A stretch of DNA of 50,092 nt, from NCBI GenBank assembly GCA_045595445.1, contig JAZOAK010000079.1, positions 1 to 50,092 on the forward strand, read 5' to 3'. Shown here piece by piece: positions 1 to 7,915 of this stretch (positions within the stretch are counted from its first letter, which is position 1; each line of letters starts with the position of its first letter). This DNA is from RGIG3009 sp045595445. Lineage in GTDB: Bacteria > Bacillota > Clostridia > Oscillospirales > Acutalibacteraceae. The notes below the pieces were generated by a model that saw nothing but the letters and a program-made list of their open reading frames with translations, was not told the origin of the DNA and did no database searches. A program made the position numbers and the translations under genes.

Positions 1-27
1 ATAAAAAAAAGCCACACAAAGTGGCTC
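1..27 (-). terminator. Rho-independent terminator of rpmH
   Basis: Read on the minus strand, a 6-bp stem (AGCCAC/GTGGCT, plus-strand arms 10-15 and 21-26) with a TTTGT loop is followed by a run of eight T. It starts 4 bases past the rpmH stop, so rpmH appears to be transcribed alone and not together with rnpA. Confidence 0.85.
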
Positions 28-30
28 TTT

Positions 31-165
31 TTAATAGGTAAGACGATTTCTTCCCTTAGCTCTGCGGCGAGCCAGAACCTTACGGCCGTTGGCAGTTGCC
101 ATTCTCTTACGGAAGCCGTGTTCCATTTTACGATGTCTTTTCTTAGGCTGATATGTCCGAAGCAT
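31..165 (-). CDS. rpmH: 50S ribosomal protein L34
   Basis: The 44-residue product begins MLRTYQPKKRHRK and continues with HGFRKRMATANGRKVLARRRAKGR. This is the conserved basic L34 sequence at the normal family length. L34 is a small rRNA-binding protein of the large ribosomal subunit. The start is ATG (complement of 163-165) behind an AAAGGGGG ribosome binding site. The gene is divergent from dnaA, the classical arrangement next to bacterial origins. It is too short to stand out in a length-filtered ORF list, but the match is unambiguous. No rnpA follows before the terminator; rnpA could lie further left, outside the window. Confidence 0.97.
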   Translation of the reverse strand: MLRTYQPKKRHRKMEHGFRKRMATANGRKVLARRRAKGRNRLTY

Positions 166-196
166 GGTATTTCCCCCTTTCGCCTTGCGAGAGTTT

Positions 197-226
197 ATTA
201 TATAACAGATATTTGATAAAAGTCAA
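197..226 (-). promoter_or_regulatory. Sigma-A promoter of rpmH
   Basis: On the minus strand, TTGACT (complement of 221-226), an 18-bp spacer and TATAAT (complement of 197-202) form a near-consensus promoter about 30 bases upstream of the rpmH start codon. Confidence 0.8.
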
Positions 227-391
227 CAGTTTTTCCCGCTTTTTTCCGTACAGGCTCTTTTTTACGAAATTTTGATATATTTTTATACGCTGTTTTTGCC
301 CCTTAAATCCGCTTTTTTGCCGATTGTTTTTTACCAAGCCATCCAAAGACTCGGCAGTGTGTAAAAAGTTGAAAAATATTTATTTTAGGCA

Positions 392-420
392 TTGTAAAGC
401 TTAAAAAAATATGATACAAT
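392..420 (+). promoter_or_regulatory. Sigma-A promoter of dnaA
   Basis: TTGTAA (392-397), a 17-bp spacer and TACAAT (415-420) lie about 90 bases upstream of dnaA. The leader between them is AT-rich. The DnaA-box-like 9-mer at 358-366 lies just upstream of the -35, where DnaA autoregulation could act (inference). Confidence 0.75.
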
Positions 421-507
421 TAGGTGTGTATTTATACCTTTATATATTATATATATGATTAGTTAATGTTTTCGCCTCGATCAGTGGAAAAAAAGGAGTA
501 TTAAAAA

Positions 508-1851
508 ATGGAATCCATTAAAGAAGCTTGGTCAGAAATATTGGCGTATTTGCAAAATCAATCGGATATCAGCCAAGTAGCCTACAACACGTGGATCAGC
601 TGCATTGAGCCATGTTCCATTGAAGATAACGCGGTAGTTGTATTGGTACGTACAAATTTTCAGCGCGGTATCATCGCAGGTCAGTATGCAGACAGAATTA
701 AAACCGCTGTACGCGAGGTATTGGGCATTCCGTTTGACTTGAAGATCTTATCGGAAGAGGACCAAAAAGAAAAGACAGAAGCAAAACCCGATCCGAATTT
801 TCCGCAAGCAGAAAATTTTGTAGATCAAAATCCCGTCACGTCTGACTACTCCTTTGATAATTTTGTGGTCGGTCCTTCCAATAAACTCGCGCATGCCGCA
901 TCGCAAGCGGTTGCCAATAAACCGGCACGAGATTTTAACCCTTTATTTATTTACAGTGATTCCGGTCTTGGTAAAACTCACTTGATGTTTGCTATTTGTA
1001 ATGAGCTTCGCAAACGTGATCCCTCCTTGCGGGTACTCTTTACCAAAGCTGAATTTATGACCACCGAACTTATTGAGGCGATCCGTAACGGTTCCACCGC
1101 GGAATTTCGTGCAAAATACCGTCACGTCGACGTTTTGTTAATTGATGATATTCAGTTCATTTCCGGTAAGCAGAGTACGCAGGAAGAATTTTTCCATACG
1201 TTTGATGAACTGCATCAAGCCGGAAAACAGATCGTCCTTACCTCTGACCGCCCGCCGCGCGAAATTGCTACTTTGGAAGAACGTCTGCGCACTCGTTTTG
1301 AAATGGGCCTTATGGCAGATATTCAGCCGCCGGATTTTGAAACGCGTATCGCCATCATAAAAGGAAAAGCACAACTGCTGAACATCAATATCAGCGATGA
1401 CATTGTCAATTATTTAGCCACCCATTTGAAGAAAAATGTTCGTCAGTTAGAAGGTGCCGTTCGCCGTATTCACGCACAGTGTATGTTAGAAGGTGATAAT
1501 CCCACCATTCTTACGGCACAAGCGGCAATTCGTGATATTAAAAATGATAGTCAGCCTGTCCCGATCACCGTTGAACGGGTCATCACGGAAGTGGCTCGCA
1601 CGATGTCGGTCACGGCAGAGGATATTCGATCCAGCAAGCGTTCTTCCAACATTTCTTCTGCGCGTCAGGTTGCCATTTACGTTTTACGAAATGTAACCAG
1701 CCTGTCAACGGAAGATATTGGTAAAGAGTTTGGTGGACGCGATCATTCCACCATGGTATATGCCTTGCAAAAGGTTGAAAAACGCATGGCAACCGATACG
1801 TCCTTTAACGGTATGATCAAAGATATTATCAAAAACATTTCGGAAAATTAA
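508..1851 (+). CDS. dnaA: Chromosomal replication initiator protein DnaA
   Basis: DnaA is the AAA+ ATPase that binds DnaA boxes at oriC, melts the duplex and recruits the helicase. The 447-residue product has the normal length. Domain I (about 1-80) is followed by a short linker. The AAA+ core has Walker A GLGKTH at 153-158 and Walker B LLIDDIQF at 210-217. The C-terminal helix-turn-helix domain IV carries the DnaA signature GRDHST at 410-415. The ATG start lies 9 bases after an AAAGGAG site (492-498). The gene is divergent from rpmH and is followed by the origin region and dnaN. Confidence 0.99.
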   Translation: MESIKEAWSEILAYLQNQSDISQVAYNTWISCIEPCSIEDNAVVVLVRTNFQRGIIAGQYADRIKTAVREVLGIPFDLKILSEEDQKEKTEAKPDPNFPQAENFVDQNPVTSDYSFDNFVVGPSNKLAHAASQAVANKPARDFNPLFIYSDSGLGKTHLMFAICNELRKRDPSLRVLFTKAEFMTTELIEAIRNGSTAEFRAKYRHVDVLLIDDIQFISGKQSTQEEFFHTFDELHQAGKQIVLTSDRPPREIATLEERLRTRFEMGLMADIQPPDFETRIAIIKGKAQLLNINISDDIVNYLATHLKKNVRQLEGAVRRIHAQCMLEGDNPTILTAQAAIRDIKNDSQPVPITVERVITEVARTMSVTAEDIRSSKRSSNISSARQVAIYVLRNVTSLSTEDIGKEFGGRDHSTMVYALQKVEKRMATDTSFNGMIKDIIKNISEN

Positions 1852-2104
1852 GTGGAATGCCTGTGGATTTAAGTGGAAAGTTTTTCACATTTTTTTAACA
1901 TTCCACACACACGTTTTAACACACTGTTGATTATTAAAATCTTTTCACATTTTTCCCCGCGTCCTTCCCCCGTCTTTACACCAACCAAAACACTTAAAAC
2001 GGTGGAGAATACGTACTATTTCAAACCTTTCAACAATTCCACAGACACTACTATATACTACTACAAAAGAAAGATATATTTTTATAAAAGAAAGGAAGAT
2101 TCTT
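1852..2104. other. Candidate replication origin (oriC) between dnaA and dnaN
   Basis: The 253-base AT-rich gap sits at the usual position of a Gram-positive oriC. It contains several DnaA-box-like 9-mers: TGTGGATTT (1862-1870), TTTTTCACA (1881-1889, fits TTWTNCACA), CATTCCACA (1899-1907), CTTTTCACA (1941-1949) and AATTCCACA (2035-2043). None is a perfect TTATCCACA. Four of the five share one orientation. The last box is followed by CTA repeats (2048-2064) and an AT-rich stretch before dnaN. Position and box clustering support an origin; the exact boxes are inferred. Confidence 0.7.
2048..2064 (+). other. DnaA-trio-like unwinding element
   Basis: CTACTATATACTACTAC starts 4 bases after the box AATTCCACA. 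On the other strand it reads as TAG (3'-GAT-5') triplets, the repeat described as the DnaA-trio of bacterial origins. The element is followed by AT-rich DNA up to dnaN. Confidence 0.55.
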
Positions 2105-3208
2105 ATGCAAATCACTTGTGCAAGACAAGCCTTGGTCGATGCTGTGAACAACGTGCAAAGAGGTGTAGCTTCCAAATCCGCGTTGCCGGCATTGGAAGGT
2201 ATTCTTTTGAAGGCATCCGCCACTTCCCTTTTCTTAGCCGGATACGATATGGAACTCGGCATTACCACAACCATTGAAGCAGACGTTAAAGAAGCCGGCG
2301 AATTGGTATTGACGGCAAAACTGTTTTCCGAAATTATTCGAAAATTACCGGAAGAAGAAATTACGATTACGTCTAACGAACGCAACAATACCGTTATTCG
2401 CAGCGGTAATTCGGAATTTACCATTATGGGTTTTTCTTCTGCCGATTATCCGGAACTGCCCACCATTAACGATGGTGCGGCACTTACCATGCAGCAAAAT
2501 GTACTGAAAAGTATGATCCGTCAAACGCTGTTTGCGGTTGCACAGACCGATACTCGCCCGATCCATACCGGTGTGCAATTTGAAATTGCAGACAATTCGT
2601 TGCGTTTGGTTGCGGTGGACGGTTCGCGTTTAGCAATGCGTTGTGAAGAAATCAAGAGTAATGAAACCTTACAGTTTGTCGTACCGGGTAAAACGCTCGG
2701 TGAAGTTTTGAAACTTCTCAGTGACGAGGAAGAACCGCTGTACGTAACGGTCGGTTCGCGCCATATTATTATGGAAATCGGCGGGTATTCGGTATTTTCT
2801 CGTTTGCTGGAAGGTGACTTTTTGCCGTATCGCAAAGCCATTCCGATGCAGACCACCACAAGAATCCGTGTTAAGACTCGTGAAATGATTGATGCGGTTG
2901 ACCGCGCTTCATTGGTTATCAGTGATCGTATAAAATCGCCGTTGATCTGCCGTTTTAAGGATGATCAAATTTATCTGTCTTGTATTACGGCACTCGGTAG
3001 CGTAAACGAGATTTTGTCGGTCGGTATGGAAGGCCGTCCCGAAGAAATGGGCTTTAACTGCCGTTTTCTGTTGGATGCCTTACGTAATACCGAAAGCGAT
3101 GAAATTATAATTGAACTCAACGGTGCACAAGCGCCGATGAAGGTTCTCCCGTCCTCCGGTGAAAGTTTCTTATTCTTAGTATTACCGGTAAAATTAAAAC
3201 GCGTATGA
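2105..3208 (+). CDS. dnaN: DNA polymerase III beta subunit (sliding clamp)
   Basis: DnaN forms the ring-shaped homodimer that tethers DNA polymerase III and many repair proteins to DNA. The 367-residue product is close to the usual 370-380. It shows the three-fold clamp layout: an N-terminal start MQITCARQALVDAVNNVQR, a central block with IHTGVQFEI, and a C-terminal LPVKLKRV end. The ATG follows an AAAGGAAG site. Its TGA stop overlaps the ATG of the S4-domain gene (ATGA), indicating translational coupling. Confidence 0.99.
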   Translation: MQITCARQALVDAVNNVQRGVASKSALPALEGILLKASATSLFLAGYDMELGITTTIEADVKEAGELVLTAKLFSEIIRKLPEEEITITSNERNNTVIRSGNSEFTIMGFSSADYPELPTINDGAALTMQQNVLKSMIRQTLFAVAQTDTRPIHTGVQFEIADNSLRLVAVDGSRLAMRCEEIKSNETLQFVVPGKTLGEVLKLLSDEEEPLYVTVGSRHIIMEIGGYSVFSRLLEGDFLPYRKAIPMQTTTRIRVKTREMIDAVDRASLVISDRIKSPLICRFKDDQIYLSCITALGSVNEILSVGMEGRPEEMGFNCRFLLDALRNTESDEIIIELNGAQAPMKVLPSSGESFLFLVLPVKLKRV

Positions 3209-3408
3209 TAACGAAAATTAAAACTGAATTTATCCGTTTGGATGCATTATTAAAACTTGCCGGTGTTGCCGATACGGGCGGGCAGGCAAAATGGATGATC
3301 CAAGACGGTACGGTGTCGGTAGGCGGTGAAATATGCCTTCAACGCGGAAAAAAAATCCGTCCGGGTGACACCGTAACGGTCGGCGATCGAACGATAACAG
3401 TCGAGTGA
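3205..3408 (+). CDS. Small S4-domain RNA-binding protein (YaaA/RlbA type)
   Basis: This 67-residue protein consists of a single S4 RNA-binding fold, recognisable from FIRLDALLKLAGVADTGGQA, then a VSVGGE and RGKKIRPGDTV pattern. In many Firmicutes the same small gene lies between dnaN and recF (yaaA of B. subtilis), with a suspected role in ribosome or rRNA metabolism. The start overlaps the dnaN stop by 4 bases and recF begins 12 bases after its end, so it is part of the dnaN-recF transcript. The family is clear; the biochemical role is not established from sequence. Confidence 0.9.
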   Translation: MITKIKTEFIRLDALLKLAGVADTGGQAKWMIQDGTVSVGGEICLQRGKKIRPGDTVTVGDRTITVE

Positions 3409-3420
3409 GGCATAAAAAGT

Positions 3421-4521
3421 ATGCAGGTTTCCCGCTTATCCTTTGAGGGATTTCGTAATTTAAGACCCGGCTGTTTTGAACCGCATCCCGGTGTCAATGT
3501 CATTGTGGGCGAAAACGCACAGGGAAAAACAAATCTTTTGGAAGCTATTTGGTTATTTACCGGTACAAAAAGTTTTCGCTCTGCCAAGGATAGTGAATTG
3601 GTTTCTTTTGACTGTGAACAAAGTCATCTGGAAATGAATTTTGAAGCCGGCGGACGTGAACAACAGGCACAAATCATCATTCAAAATCGCCGCGTGGCAA
3701 CGCTTAACGGAATTAAACAATCTTCCGCGGCAAAATTAGCAGGGGTATTTTGCGGTATTGTGTTCTCGCCGATGCATTTATCGTTAATAAAAGGCGGTCC
3801 TGCCGAACGACGCCGCTTAATTGACGCTGCTTATTGCCAGTTAAGACCGACATATGTTAAAACGCTATCCGAATATGCGCGTATTCTTGCACAGCGCAAT
3901 GCGTTATGTAAAGCGCAGGATACCGGGGAAGCGGCTGCCGAGATGATGGATCTGTGGGATCGTCAATTGGCACAGGCGGGTTGCCGTATCTTACATGCCA
4001 GACAACGATATGTGCAGCATATGGCAACTACGGCTCGCAAAATTTATCAAGGCTTATCCTCCGGAAAAGAGGAATTTGACCTGCGATATGCTTCCACCGT
4101 CAAGATTTTGCCGGAAGAAACTCCCGCGGAAATGGCGGCAAAACTGTATGAAGAACTGCGCTTGCATCGCCGTCAGGATTTTGCCGCCGGATTTACCACC
4201 GTCGGTCCGCATCGGGACGACATGGAGGTTTACATTAACGGCATTTCCGCCCGCAGTTTCGGTTCACAAGGACAACAGCGCAGCGCCGTACTGGCCATCA
4301 AACTTGCCGAAGCGGCGCTGCTCGAGGAAGTGACGGGAGAAAAACCCATCGCCTTACTCGATGACGTGATGAGTGAGCTCGATCACTCCCGTCAGGAATA
4401 TATTTTGAATCATATTAAGGACTGGCAGGTGTTTATTACCTGCTGTGATCCCGAACCGCTGAAAGCGTTAAAAGGCGGGCAAAAACTCTACGTAAAAAGC
4501 GGCGAACTTTCCACAAAGTAG
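3421..4521 (+). CDS. recF: DNA replication and repair protein RecF
   Basis: RecF is an SMC-like ABC ATPase that binds single-strand gaps and helps RecO/RecR load RecA. The 366-residue product has Walker A GENAQGKTN at 30-38, the ABC signature GSQGQQRS at 281-288 and Walker B IALLDDVMSELD at 310-321, in the order and spacing of the family. The start ATG lies 12 bases after the S4 gene. The stop codon (4519-4521) lies between the arms of a 13-bp inverted repeat that precedes remB. Confidence 0.98.
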   Translation: MQVSRLSFEGFRNLRPGCFEPHPGVNVIVGENAQGKTNLLEAIWLFTGTKSFRSAKDSELVSFDCEQSHLEMNFEAGGREQQAQIIIQNRRVATLNGIKQSSAAKLAGVFCGIVFSPMHLSLIKGGPAERRRLIDAAYCQLRPTYVKTLSEYARILAQRNALCKAQDTGEAAAEMMDLWDRQLAQAGCRILHARQRYVQHMATTARKIYQGLSSGKEEFDLRYASTVKILPEETPAEMAAKLYEELRLHRRQDFAAGFTTVGPHRDDMEVYINGISARSFGSQGQQRSAVLAIKLAEAALLEEVTGEKPIALLDDVMSELDHSRQEYILNHIKDWQVFITCCDPEPLKALKGGQKLYVKSGELSTK

Positions 4522-4540
4522 TCACGGTTTGTGGAAAGTT
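4505..4540 (+). repeat. 13-bp perfect inverted repeat at the recF-remB junction
   Basis: AACTTTCCACAAA (4505-4517) and TTTGTGGAAAGTT (4528-4540) are exact reverse complements separated by 10 bases that include the recF stop codon. The remB ribosome binding site AAGGAG starts 2 bases later. There is no T-run, so it is not a standard terminator. Each arm contains a TTTCCACA core like those in the origin region. Confidence 0.85.
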
Positions 4541-4554
4541 TAAGGAGTGTTACG

Positions 4555-4818
4555 ATGTACTTACATATCGGGCAAGAAACGGTTGTGCCGATGCGTGAAA
4601 TCGTCGGGATTTTCGATATGGAAAACACCACGATTTCCAAAAACACGCGTGGGTTTCTCAACGAAGCCCAACGTAGCGGGCGGGTGGTCACCGTGGGTGA
4701 CGATCTTCCAAAGAGTTTCGTGGTTTGTCAAAAAGGTGACGAGAAGCCAACCGTTTATATTTCGCAGATATCCTGCGCAACCTTGTTAAAACGAGCCGAA
4801 TCTTTCCGGTCAATTTGA
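4555..4818 (+). CDS. remB: RemB-like DUF370 regulatory protein
   Basis: The 87-residue product starts MYLHIGQETVVPMREIVGIFDMENTTISK, typical of the DUF370 family. Its B. subtilis member RemB (YaaB) lies at the same recF-gyrB position and belongs to a family of DNA-binding regulators of matrix genes. I chose the ATG at 4555, behind TAAGGAG (4541-4547), over an upstream in-frame GTG at 4531. That GTG lies inside the inverted repeat and has no ribosome binding site. The true targets in this organism are unknown. Confidence 0.88.
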   Translation: MYLHIGQETVVPMREIVGIFDMENTTISKNTRGFLNEAQRSGRVVTVGDDLPKSFVVCQKGDEKPTVYISQISCATLLKRAESFRSI

Positions 4819-4837
4819 GTGAATGAGAGGTACCGAA

Positions 4838-6790
4838 ATGGAAAAGGATCAACTGTTAGAAAATGAACTGACCCGCGCCGGCGGCGAAGCCTATGACGAA
4901 AGTCAAATACAGGTTTTAGAGGGTTTGGAAGCCGTTCGCAAGCGTGCCGGTATGTATATCGGTTCAACGGGACCGCGCGGTTTACATCATCTGGTATATG
5001 AGATCGTGGATAACTCCATCGACGAGGCGTTGGCCGGTTTTTGTACCCACATTGAAGTGGATATTTTACCGGGTAACGTTATTTCGGTGCGCGATAACGG
5101 CCGTGGTATTCCCGTTGGTATCAATGAAAAACTCGGGATCCCGACCGTTACGGTCGTGTTGACCGTGTTGCATGCGGGCGGTAAATTCGGCGGAAGCGGT
5201 TATAAAGTATCCGGCGGTTTACACGGCGTCGGTTCGTCGGTTGTTAATGCGCTCTCCGAGTGGTTAGAGGTTGAGATTTCTCGTGAGGGTAAGGTGTTTG
5301 CGCAGCGATTTGAACGTGGTGTGGTAACTTCCGACTTGACGGTGATCGGCACTTCTGATTGTGACGGTACGTTGATTCGCTTCAAAGCGGATGCTGAGAT
5401 TTTCAGCGAGACCACCGAATACGAATACGAAGTGCTGCAAAAGCGGTTGCGTGAGCAAGCGTTTCTTAATGCGGGCCTCAAGATCACGCTTACTGACCTG
5501 CGTGACGAGGATAACGTCGTATCGCAGGAATATTGCTACGAGGGCGGTATTTCCTCCTTTGTGGAGTTCATGAACAAAACCCGCGGCTATCAAGCGTTGC
5601 ACGAAAGCGTTGTGCACATGTCCCTGACCGATGGGGACTCCATTGCCGAGGTCGCGTTCCAGTATAACGACAGCTATAACGAAAACATCATTTCGTTTGC
5701 GAATAATATCCACACGGTGGACGGCGGTACGCACGAAAACTCCTTCAAAAACGGTATCACGCGTATTCTCAACGATTACGCCCGCCGCCACAATATGCTC
5801 AAGGAAGCGGATTCCAACCTGAAAGGTGACGACGTCCGTGAAGGCTTAACGGCGGTCATCAGCGTCAAGCTCAAAGATGCGCAGTTTGAAGGCCAAACCA
5901 AAGCAAAACTTGGTAATACCGCCATGGGCACGCTGGTCACACAACTGCTCAATGAAAAACTAACACCGTATCTGGAAGAAAATCCGGCGGTTGCCAAAGG
6001 AATTCTGGAAAAATCCATCAATGCCGCCCGCGTGCGTGAAGCAGCTCAAAAAGCTCGCGAACTCGCCCGTAAAAAGAGCGGGCTTGCTTCCACCCGTATG
6101 CCGGACAAGTTGGCGGATTGTATCTGGAACGATATGGAACGCACCGAACTGTACATCGTTGAGGGTGATTCCGCAGGCGGTTCTGCCATTGAGGGCCGCG
6201 ACCGTAACTTCCAGGCGATCTTATCGCTTTGGGGTAAGATGCTCAATGTGGAAAAAGCACGCCTTGATAAAGTATACGGCAACGAAAAACTGATTCCGGT
6301 GATCGTGGCACTCGGCTGCGGTATCGGTGATGATTTTGATCTGTCCAAGCTGCGTTACGGAAAAGTCATTATCATGGCGGATGCGGACGTTGACGGTGCG
6401 CATATCCGCACCCTGCTACTGACGTTCTTCTTCCGTTACATGCGGCCGCTCATTGATGAGGGCCATGTCTATATTGCGCAGCCGCCGCTGTTCAAGGTGT
6501 CCAAGGGCAAGCAGATACGGTATGCGTTTTCCGATGAAGAACGTGATCGCTACATTGAAGAACTCGGTGGTAACACCGATATTCAGCGCTACAAAGGTCT
6601 TGGTGAAATGGATCCCGAACAGTTGTGGGAAACCACCATGGATCCGGCGTTCCGCACCATGCTGAAAGTGGAATTGTCCGATGCGATCGCGGCGGATGAA
6701 ACCTTCACCATCCTGATGGGTGACAAGGTCGAACCGCGCCGTGAATTTATTGAAAAGAACGCGAAATACGTGTCCAATCTCGATATCTAA
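4838..6790 (+). CDS. gyrB: DNA gyrase subunit B
   Basis: GyrB is the ATPase half of DNA gyrase, which introduces negative supercoils ahead of the fork. The 650-residue product has the GHKL fold (EIVDNSIDEALAG about 55-67, DNGRG 86-90, GGLHGVG 126-132). The TOPRIM domain follows with EGDSAGG and DADVDGAHIRTLLL, then the C-terminal QRYKGLGEM segment. The TOPRIM segment reads LSLWGKMLNVEKAR, where many bacteria have PLRGK. The ATG at 4838 follows a GAGAGG site; an in-frame ATG at 4823 has no site in front of it. Confidence 0.99.
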   Translation: MEKDQLLENELTRAGGEAYDESQIQVLEGLEAVRKRAGMYIGSTGPRGLHHLVYEIVDNSIDEALAGFCTHIEVDILPGNVISVRDNGRGIPVGINEKLGIPTVTVVLTVLHAGGKFGGSGYKVSGGLHGVGSSVVNALSEWLEVEISREGKVFAQRFERGVVTSDLTVIGTSDCDGTLIRFKADAEIFSETTEYEYEVLQKRLREQAFLNAGLKITLTDLRDEDNVVSQEYCYEGGISSFVEFMNKTRGYQALHESVVHMSLTDGDSIAEVAFQYNDSYNENIISFANNIHTVDGGTHENSFKNGITRILNDYARRHNMLKEADSNLKGDDVREGLTAVISVKLKDAQFEGQTKAKLGNTAMGTLVTQLLNEKLTPYLEENPAVAKGILEKSINAARVREAAQKARELARKKSGLASTRMPDKLADCIWNDMERTELYIVEGDSAGGSAIEGRDRNFQAILSLWGKMLNVEKARLDKVYGNEKLIPVIVALGCGIGDDFDLSKLRYGKVIIMADADVDGAHIRTLLLTFFFRYMRPLIDEGHVYIAQPPLFKVSKGKQIRYAFSDEERDRYIEELGGNTDIQRYKGLGEMDPEQLWETTMDPAFRTMLKVELSDAIAADETFTILMGDKVEPRREFIEKNAKYVSNLDI

Positions 6791-6801
6791 GGATGTTATC
6801 C

Positions 6802-7899
6802 ATGAACGACTCTTTCACCGAAGTGGAATATTCTGTCGACTTAAGCCGTGAGGAATATGTCCGCTCACAGGAGATCCTCGCCGGTCGAGCGGGGGGAATG
6901 GCGCGCGGGATGCGCTTTATATCGCTGTTTATGCTGGCGGCATGCGTTATCATGGGGATACTGGATTTTTGGTATTCTAACGGCATCGATTGGTCGCTTA
7001 TATCGCTGCTGGTGTTGCTGATCGGCTCGGAGCTGTGGATGATGCTGACCATGCCTGCACAGCTCAGACGGCGCAGCGAAGCGGCGTACGATTCGACCGT
7101 TTACGGCGGCTATGTGTTTTCCGGCACCGTCACGGTTGAGAACGATGCGATCCGCAAGCGCACCGCGACGGCAACGACGGTGATTCCGTATGCGCAATGC
7201 CGCGTGTACGCGGAAACCGCCGATATGATGATCTTTTGCGGCATGGATGGAAAATCCATTGTCATTCCTGCACGGTTTTTGAACGAGCGCACCGCCGAAG
7301 CCACACGGCAAGCGGCGCTTAAAAACGTCCCCCTCCCGCGGCAGATGCTTATGGGAAAACTGGTGCCGTGTCTTACCGAGGGGGAAACGGTTACCGCTCC
7401 CGATTCGGCAACGAGTGACGAGGTTTTACTGACGGTAGAGGTGGAATATACTGACAACGAGATTGTCGGTATTGCAGCAGAGTCTGCCGTGGAACGGTTT
7501 GCCGCATCACTTCCGAACAAATGTATCCTTATGACGATGCTCGCATCAGTCGGCTATTTTATGTTCGAAATCAAGCCTCTTCCCTTGTTTTTATCTGCTT
7601 TGTTGATCGCCTTTCTGGCATCGGTCATCAAAGCGCGTATTCGGATGCGGCGTACCATCACACATACCGAGCGTCGCGTTTGTAAACTGCGCGTGGAATT
7701 TACCGATTCTTACCTTTTGCTGATAGGCAAGGCGGATGGGATGCGACCGATGCGCTTGCCGTGGTCACACGTTACCCGCGCCGTGAATTGCCGTGATACG
7801 GTAGAAATCTATACCGGCAAGGATCGACAGTTGTCGATTCCCAAACGGTGTATCACCGATTTTGAAGAATTGCGTGAAATTGTAGACAACCACGTGTAA
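6802..7899 (+). CDS. Membrane protein with duplicated YcxB-like module
   Basis: Function unknown. The 365-residue product looks like an internal duplication of [two membrane segments + YcxB-like domain]. Hydrophobic pairs lie at about 35-55/66-86 and about 237-277. Each is followed by a soluble module with the pattern (I/L)P(Y/W)-x-x-(C/V), about 10-12 residues, then IP(A/K)R: VIPYAQCRVYAET...IVIPARF in the first and RLPWSHVTRAVN...LSIPKRC in the second. YcxB-like assignment is by pattern and is moderate. ATG 6802 is preferred over ATG 6793 because AAGGA (6789-6793) is then 8 bases upstream. The gene sits 11 bases after gyrB and just before a related gene. Confidence 0.75.
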   Translation: MNDSFTEVEYSVDLSREEYVRSQEILAGRAGGMARGMRFISLFMLAACVIMGILDFWYSNGIDWSLISLLVLLIGSELWMMLTMPAQLRRRSEAAYDSTVYGGYVFSGTVTVENDAIRKRTATATTVIPYAQCRVYAETADMMIFCGMDGKSIVIPARFLNERTAEATRQAALKNVPLPRQMLMGKLVPCLTEGETVTAPDSATSDEVLLTVEVEYTDNEIVGIAAESAVERFAASLPNKCILMTMLASVGYFMFEIKPLPLFLSALLIAFLASVIKARIRMRRTITHTERRVCKLRVEFTDSYLLLIGKADGMRPMRLPWSHVTRAVNCRDTVEIYTGKDRQLSIPKRCITDFEELREIVDNHV

Positions 7900-7915
7900 G
7901 AAGGAGGAACGCCCG

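Larger units (their letters stand above)
166..507. other. rpmH-dnaA intergenic region with AT-rich tracts
   Basis: This 342-base gap holds the two divergent promoters, AT-rich runs (about 370-460) and one DnaA-box-like 9-mer, TGTGTAAAA at 358-366. Its reverse complement TTTTACACA fits the relaxed box TTWTNCACA. I see no gene in it. It may be part of a bipartite origin, but box density is low. Confidence 0.5.

Noticed and set aside
143..346. A 67-codon minus-strand open frame over the rpmH start
   Set aside because: It overlaps rpmH and its promoter in a different frame, and the sequence is low-complexity and Lys-rich. L34 at 31-165 explains the region.
1873..2277. A 134-codon open frame across oriC and the start of dnaN
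   Set aside because: It runs through the origin region and overlaps dnaN in another frame; it has no recognisable features.
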